Notes under the pieces: generated by a model
Seen by the model: only the letters and a program-made list of their open reading frames with translations
The model's database searches: none
What the model was told of the DNA's origin: nothing
Made by a program: the position numbers and the translations under genes
Part shown: positions 14,810 to 17,016 of the stretch, piece after piece
How the letters are laid out: each line of letters starts with the position of its first letter
Numbering within the stretch: position 1 is the stretch's first letter
Source of the DNA: a bacterium UBA6154
Lineage (GTDB): Bacteria > Actinomycetota > Actinomycetes > S36-B12
Assembly (NCBI GenBank): GCA_002422375.1
Contig: DIUQ01000045.1
Location: 1-17,016, forward strand
Direction of reading: 5' to 3'
Length of the DNA: 17,016 nt

Positions 14810-16468
14810 TCACCGGGGTGGACCCACCGGAATAGTTGTCGCGATCGGACGCAGGGTCTCAGCAAAAAAATCATTGCCCTTGTCGTCAACCACAATAAAG
14901 GCGGGGAAGTCTTTCACCTCAATTTTCCACACGGCTTCCATTCCCAACTCAGGGAAATCAAGAACGTCCACCTTGGTGATGTTGTCCTGGGCCAAACGCG
15001 CGGCGGGGCCACCAATCGAGCCGAGATAGAAGCCACCATTCACCTCACAAGCCTGCGTTACAGCGGCACTGCGGTTGCCTTTAGCCAACATCACCATGGA
15101 ACCACCTGCCTTTTGAAATTGATCCACGTAGGTGTCCATGCGCCCTGCCGTGGTGGGTCCGAATGATCCAGACGCCATGCCCTGGGGTGTCTTGGCCGGC
15201 CCGGCGTAATACACCGCGTGATCGCGCATGTATTCCGGCATGGGTTCACCCCGATCAAGTGCCGCTTTGATCCGAGCATGTGCCAAGTCCCGGGCAACGA
15301 TCAACGGACCGGTCAGCGATACCCGAGTGCGAATCGGTAATGCGCTGAGAGATCGAAGAATCTCGGGCATGGGTTGATTCAGGTCAATGGTGACCACAGT
15401 GTCATCAAGATGTTCGTCGGTAATGTCCGGTAAATAGTGAGCGGGATCCGTTTCCAACTGCTCTAGGTAGATACCACTCGGAGTGATTTTTGCCTTTGCC
15501 TGACGATCCGCCGAACAGGAAACAGCAATGGCAACGGGTAAGGAGGCGCCATGCCGCGGCAGGCGAATCACCCGCACGTCATGGCAGAAGTACTTCCCAC
15601 CAAATTGGGCACCGATACCAAAGTTCTGTGTCATGAGGTGTACTTCATGTTCCATGGCCAGATCTCGGTATCCATGGCCTTGGTCGGTTCCGTGAACAGG
15701 TAACCCGTCCAGATAGTGCGCCGAGGCGAGTTTGGCGGTCTTGAGGGCGAATTCGGCACTCGTTCCACCCACCACAATTGCCAAGTGGTACGGCGGGCAC
15801 GCTGCCGTGCCAATGCTACGAAGCTTCTCGTCAAGAAACGTTGCGAACGCGGTGGGATTGAGAAGTGCAGCTGTCTCTTGGTAGAGGAAACTCTTATTAG
15901 CACTGCCACCACCCTTGGCCATAAATAGAAACTCGTAGGACAGGTTTTTCCCCGGATCTGAATACAGTTCAATTTGCGCCGGCAGATTGGTACCGGTGTT
16001 TCGCTCCTCCCACATGGACAAGGGAGAGAGTTGGGAGTAACGCAGATTCAGTTGGGTGAACGCGTTGTAGACGCCGCGGGAAATGGCTTCAGCATCATTG
16101 CCGGGGGTAATCACGTTCTGTCCACGTTTACCCATAATGATCGCTGTGCCGGTGTCCTGACACATGGGCAGAACACCACCCGCGGCAATATTCGCGTTCT
16201 TGAGTAAATCCAATGCAACAAATCGATCATTGGGGCTGGACTCTGGGTCGTCAAGAATGCGACGGAGCTGGGCTAGGTGCTCGGGCCGCAAGAGGTGCGA
16301 GATGTCTCGCATGGCCGTGTACGTGAGATTGGTGAGCGCTTCGGGCTCCACCGTGAGAAATTCCCGGTCACCCAGTGTGACCGTGTCGACACCCTCGGTT
16401 GTGAGAAGTCGATAGTCAGTCGAGTCTTCACCCAGCGGCAGCATGTCCTGATAGAAAAATTCGCTCAC
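14810..16468 (-). CDS. fum: Fumarate hydratase, class I (iron-sulfur)
   Basis: This 552-residue enzyme hydrates fumarate to malate in the TCA cycle. It is the long single-chain class I type holding an oxygen-labile [4Fe-4S] cluster. The three expected cluster cysteines are visible: Cys103 in LPMCQDTGT, Cys224 in GTAACPP and Cys318 in [13 protein letters not shown]. The N-terminal alpha domain is followed by the beta domain with [20 protein letters not shown] and GPTTAGRMD near the C-terminus. The start is GTG with TAGGCT six bases upstream on the minus strand, between the amylosucrase stop and this gene (gap 17 bases), so it likely has its own leaderless promoter. It converges on the transglycosylase-like gene with a seven-base gap. 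In M. tuberculosis the fumarase at the same neighbourhood is class II, so the gene type differs. Confidence 0.95.
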   Translation of the reverse strand: MSEFFYQDMLPLGEDSTDYRLLTTEGVDTVTLGDREFLTVEPEALTNLTYTAMRDISHLLRPEHLAQLRRILDDPESSPNDRFVALDLLKNANIAAGGVLPMCQDTGTAIIMGKRGQNVITPGNDAEAISRGVYNAFTQLNLRYSQLSPLSMWEERNTGTNLPAQIELYSDPGKNLSYEFLFMAKGGGSANKSFLYQETAALLNPTAFATFLDEKLRSIGTAACPPYHLAIVVGGTSAEFALKTAKLASAHYLDGLPVHGTDQGHGYRDLAMEHEVHLMTQNFGIGAQFGGKYFCHDVRVIRLPRHGASLPVAIAVSCSADRQAKAKITPSGIYLEQLETDPAHYLPDITDEHLDDTVVTIDLNQPMPEILRSLSALPIRTRVSLTGPLIVARDLAHARIKAALDRGEPMPEYMRDHAVYYAGPAKTPQGMASGSFGPTTAGRMDTYVDQFQKAGGSMVMLAKGNRSAAVTQACEVNGGFYLGSIGGPAARLAQDNITKVDVLDFPELGMEAVWKIEVKDFPAFIVVDDKGNDFFAETLRPIATTIPVGPPR

Positions 16469-16474
16469 TCCATA

Positions 16475-16480
16475 AGCCTA
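16475..16480 (-). promoter_or_regulatory. Predicted -10 hexamer of a leaderless fumarase promoter
   Basis: On the minus strand TAGGCT is exactly six bases before GTG 16468 and five bases after the amylosucrase stop. It is identical to the hexamer before the ABC ATPase gene. Any -35 contact would lie within the amylosucrase coding end. Confidence 0.55.
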
Positions 16481-16485
16481 ATTCG

Positions 16486-17016
16486 CTACAGAGGCAATAA
16501 CCACCAATGGGCATAAGGCGGTATGTGTAACTCGTCACCACCGGCAACACTGTCCCCGCTGATCAGGTCAATGGGTTGAACCTGCCATGGGAGATTCGAT
16601 GAGGGAATCACCACGGCGTCGGGGCTGATGTTGTACACCTCGAGTAGTTGTCCACGCGCACCCTCGCGAAGAACATAGAAAACGGCCTGGTCGGATGTGC
16701 TGCCGACCACGGTTTTTTGGGCGGCATGTAGTTGCGGGAGTGACGTTCGGGCAGAAGCCAAACGAATAAACCCAGCAGACAAGGTGTGGGCAATAGCGCG
16801 TTGCTCCGCATCTAGGGCATCGAAAGTAGGCATATACGGCCGGTGCACCCACCTGTTGTCGGCTGCTTCTGCTGGGCGGCCCGCAAATTCGTAGTCATTG
16901 AGCAGACCCCATTCGTCGCCCATGTACAGAAGTGGAATCCCACCAAATCCACAAACAATGGCATAACCGCAGAGCAGTCGATCGCAGGCTAGGGCAATGG
17001 CCGCAGCTCGACGTGG
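16486..17016 (-). CDS. Amylosucrase-like GH13 enzyme, C-terminal part, partial at 5' end
   Basis: The frame is open to the window edge on the minus strand, so the N-terminal and catalytic part lie beyond it; 176 residues and the stop are present. Amylosucrase (GH13 subfamily 4) transfers glucose from sucrose onto an alpha-1,4-glucan and releases fructose. The visible part contains GFGGIPLLYMGDEWGLLND, ADNRWVHRP and then a C-terminal beta-sandwich with LEVYNISPDAV and HIPPYAHWWLLPL, all matching the end of amylosucrases. The related sucrose or trehalose-synthase-like GH13 enzymes lack the LLND...DNRWVHRP combination, as far as I recall. The catalytic residues cannot be checked here. The fumarase gene follows after 17 bases on the same strand with its own predicted promoter. 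Confidence 0.85.
   Translation of the reverse strand, partial: PRRAAAIALACDRLLCGYAIVCGFGGIPLLYMGDEWGLLNDYEFAGRPAEAADNRWVHRPYMPTFDALDAEQRAIAHTLSAGFIRLASARTSLPQLHAAQKTVVGSTSDQAVFYVLREGARGQLLEVYNISPDAVVIPSSNLPWQVQPIDLISGDSVAGGDELHIPPYAHWWLLPL

Noticed and set aside
14813..14830. GC-rich hairpin at the end of the fumarase gene as a terminator
   Set aside because: A short imperfect stem can form but no run of T follows on either strand, and it lies within coding sequence.
1..17016. tRNA, rRNA, CRISPR array, insertion sequence or prophage
   Set aside because: Reading both strands shows no cloverleaf-type gene, no spaced direct repeats and no transposase, integrase or phage protein.

Overview
The window looks like core chromosome of an actinobacterium (Actinomycetota) with moderate GC, roughly mid-50s % by eye. 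The markers are a mycothiol S-conjugate amidase (Mca; mycothiol is an actinobacterial thiol), a DUF4307 protein, a two-domain PIN-PhoH protein and a long class I fumarase. The order greA - DUF4307 - mca - small membrane protein ... DUF255 protein - cis-prenyltransferase - phoH2 ... fumarase follows, from memory, the Mycobacterium tuberculosis Rv1080c-Rv1098c neighbourhood, with other genes inserted. I cannot name the genus. No IS element, phage gene, tRNA, rRNA or CRISPR array is visible.

Layout. 1-588: 3' part of threonine ammonia-lyase with its ACT domain. 604-2480: DrrAB-type ABC exporter (ATPase, then permease, ATGA overlap). 2467-3447, minus strand: greA and a DUF4307 membrane protein. 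3475-6256, plus strand: mca, a 74-residue membrane protein, SURF1 and a PfkB sugar kinase, tightly packed and overlapping. 6275-6625: DUF3817 membrane protein, facing ung (6622-7296, minus). 7401-8762: short NfeD plus stomatin-like SPFH protein, facing a 55-residue tail-anchored protein (8763-8930, minus). 9042-11033: DUF255 (YyaL-type) thioredoxin-fold protein. 11118-12625: cis-prenyltransferase coupled to a DUF1275 membrane protein. 12714-14012: PhoH2. 14179-14802: secreted transglycosylase-like protein behind a perfect CRP/GlxR-type operator. 14810-17016, minus: class I fumarase and the 3' part of an amylosucrase.

How the genes relate. Most are housekeeping genes: amino-acid catabolism, transcript cleavage, thiol detoxification, cytochrome oxidase assembly, uracil repair, isoprenoid synthesis and the TCA cycle. 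They do not form one pathway. One possible link is amylosucrase releasing fructose that a PfkB kinase could phosphorylate.

The most notable non-coding signal is a repeated start architecture. Six genes have a TANNNT -10 hexamer (mostly TAGNNT) exactly six bases before the start codon, and a seventh has it seven bases before. This is the signature of leaderless transcription. Other genes (the NfeD gene, the SPFH gene, phoH2, the transglycosylase gene) have clear Shine-Dalgarno sequences instead. No wholly new system is evident. The best leads are the leaderless promoter set, the CRP/GlxR operator before the muralytic gene, and a bulky residue in the prenyltransferase that predicts a short-chain product.
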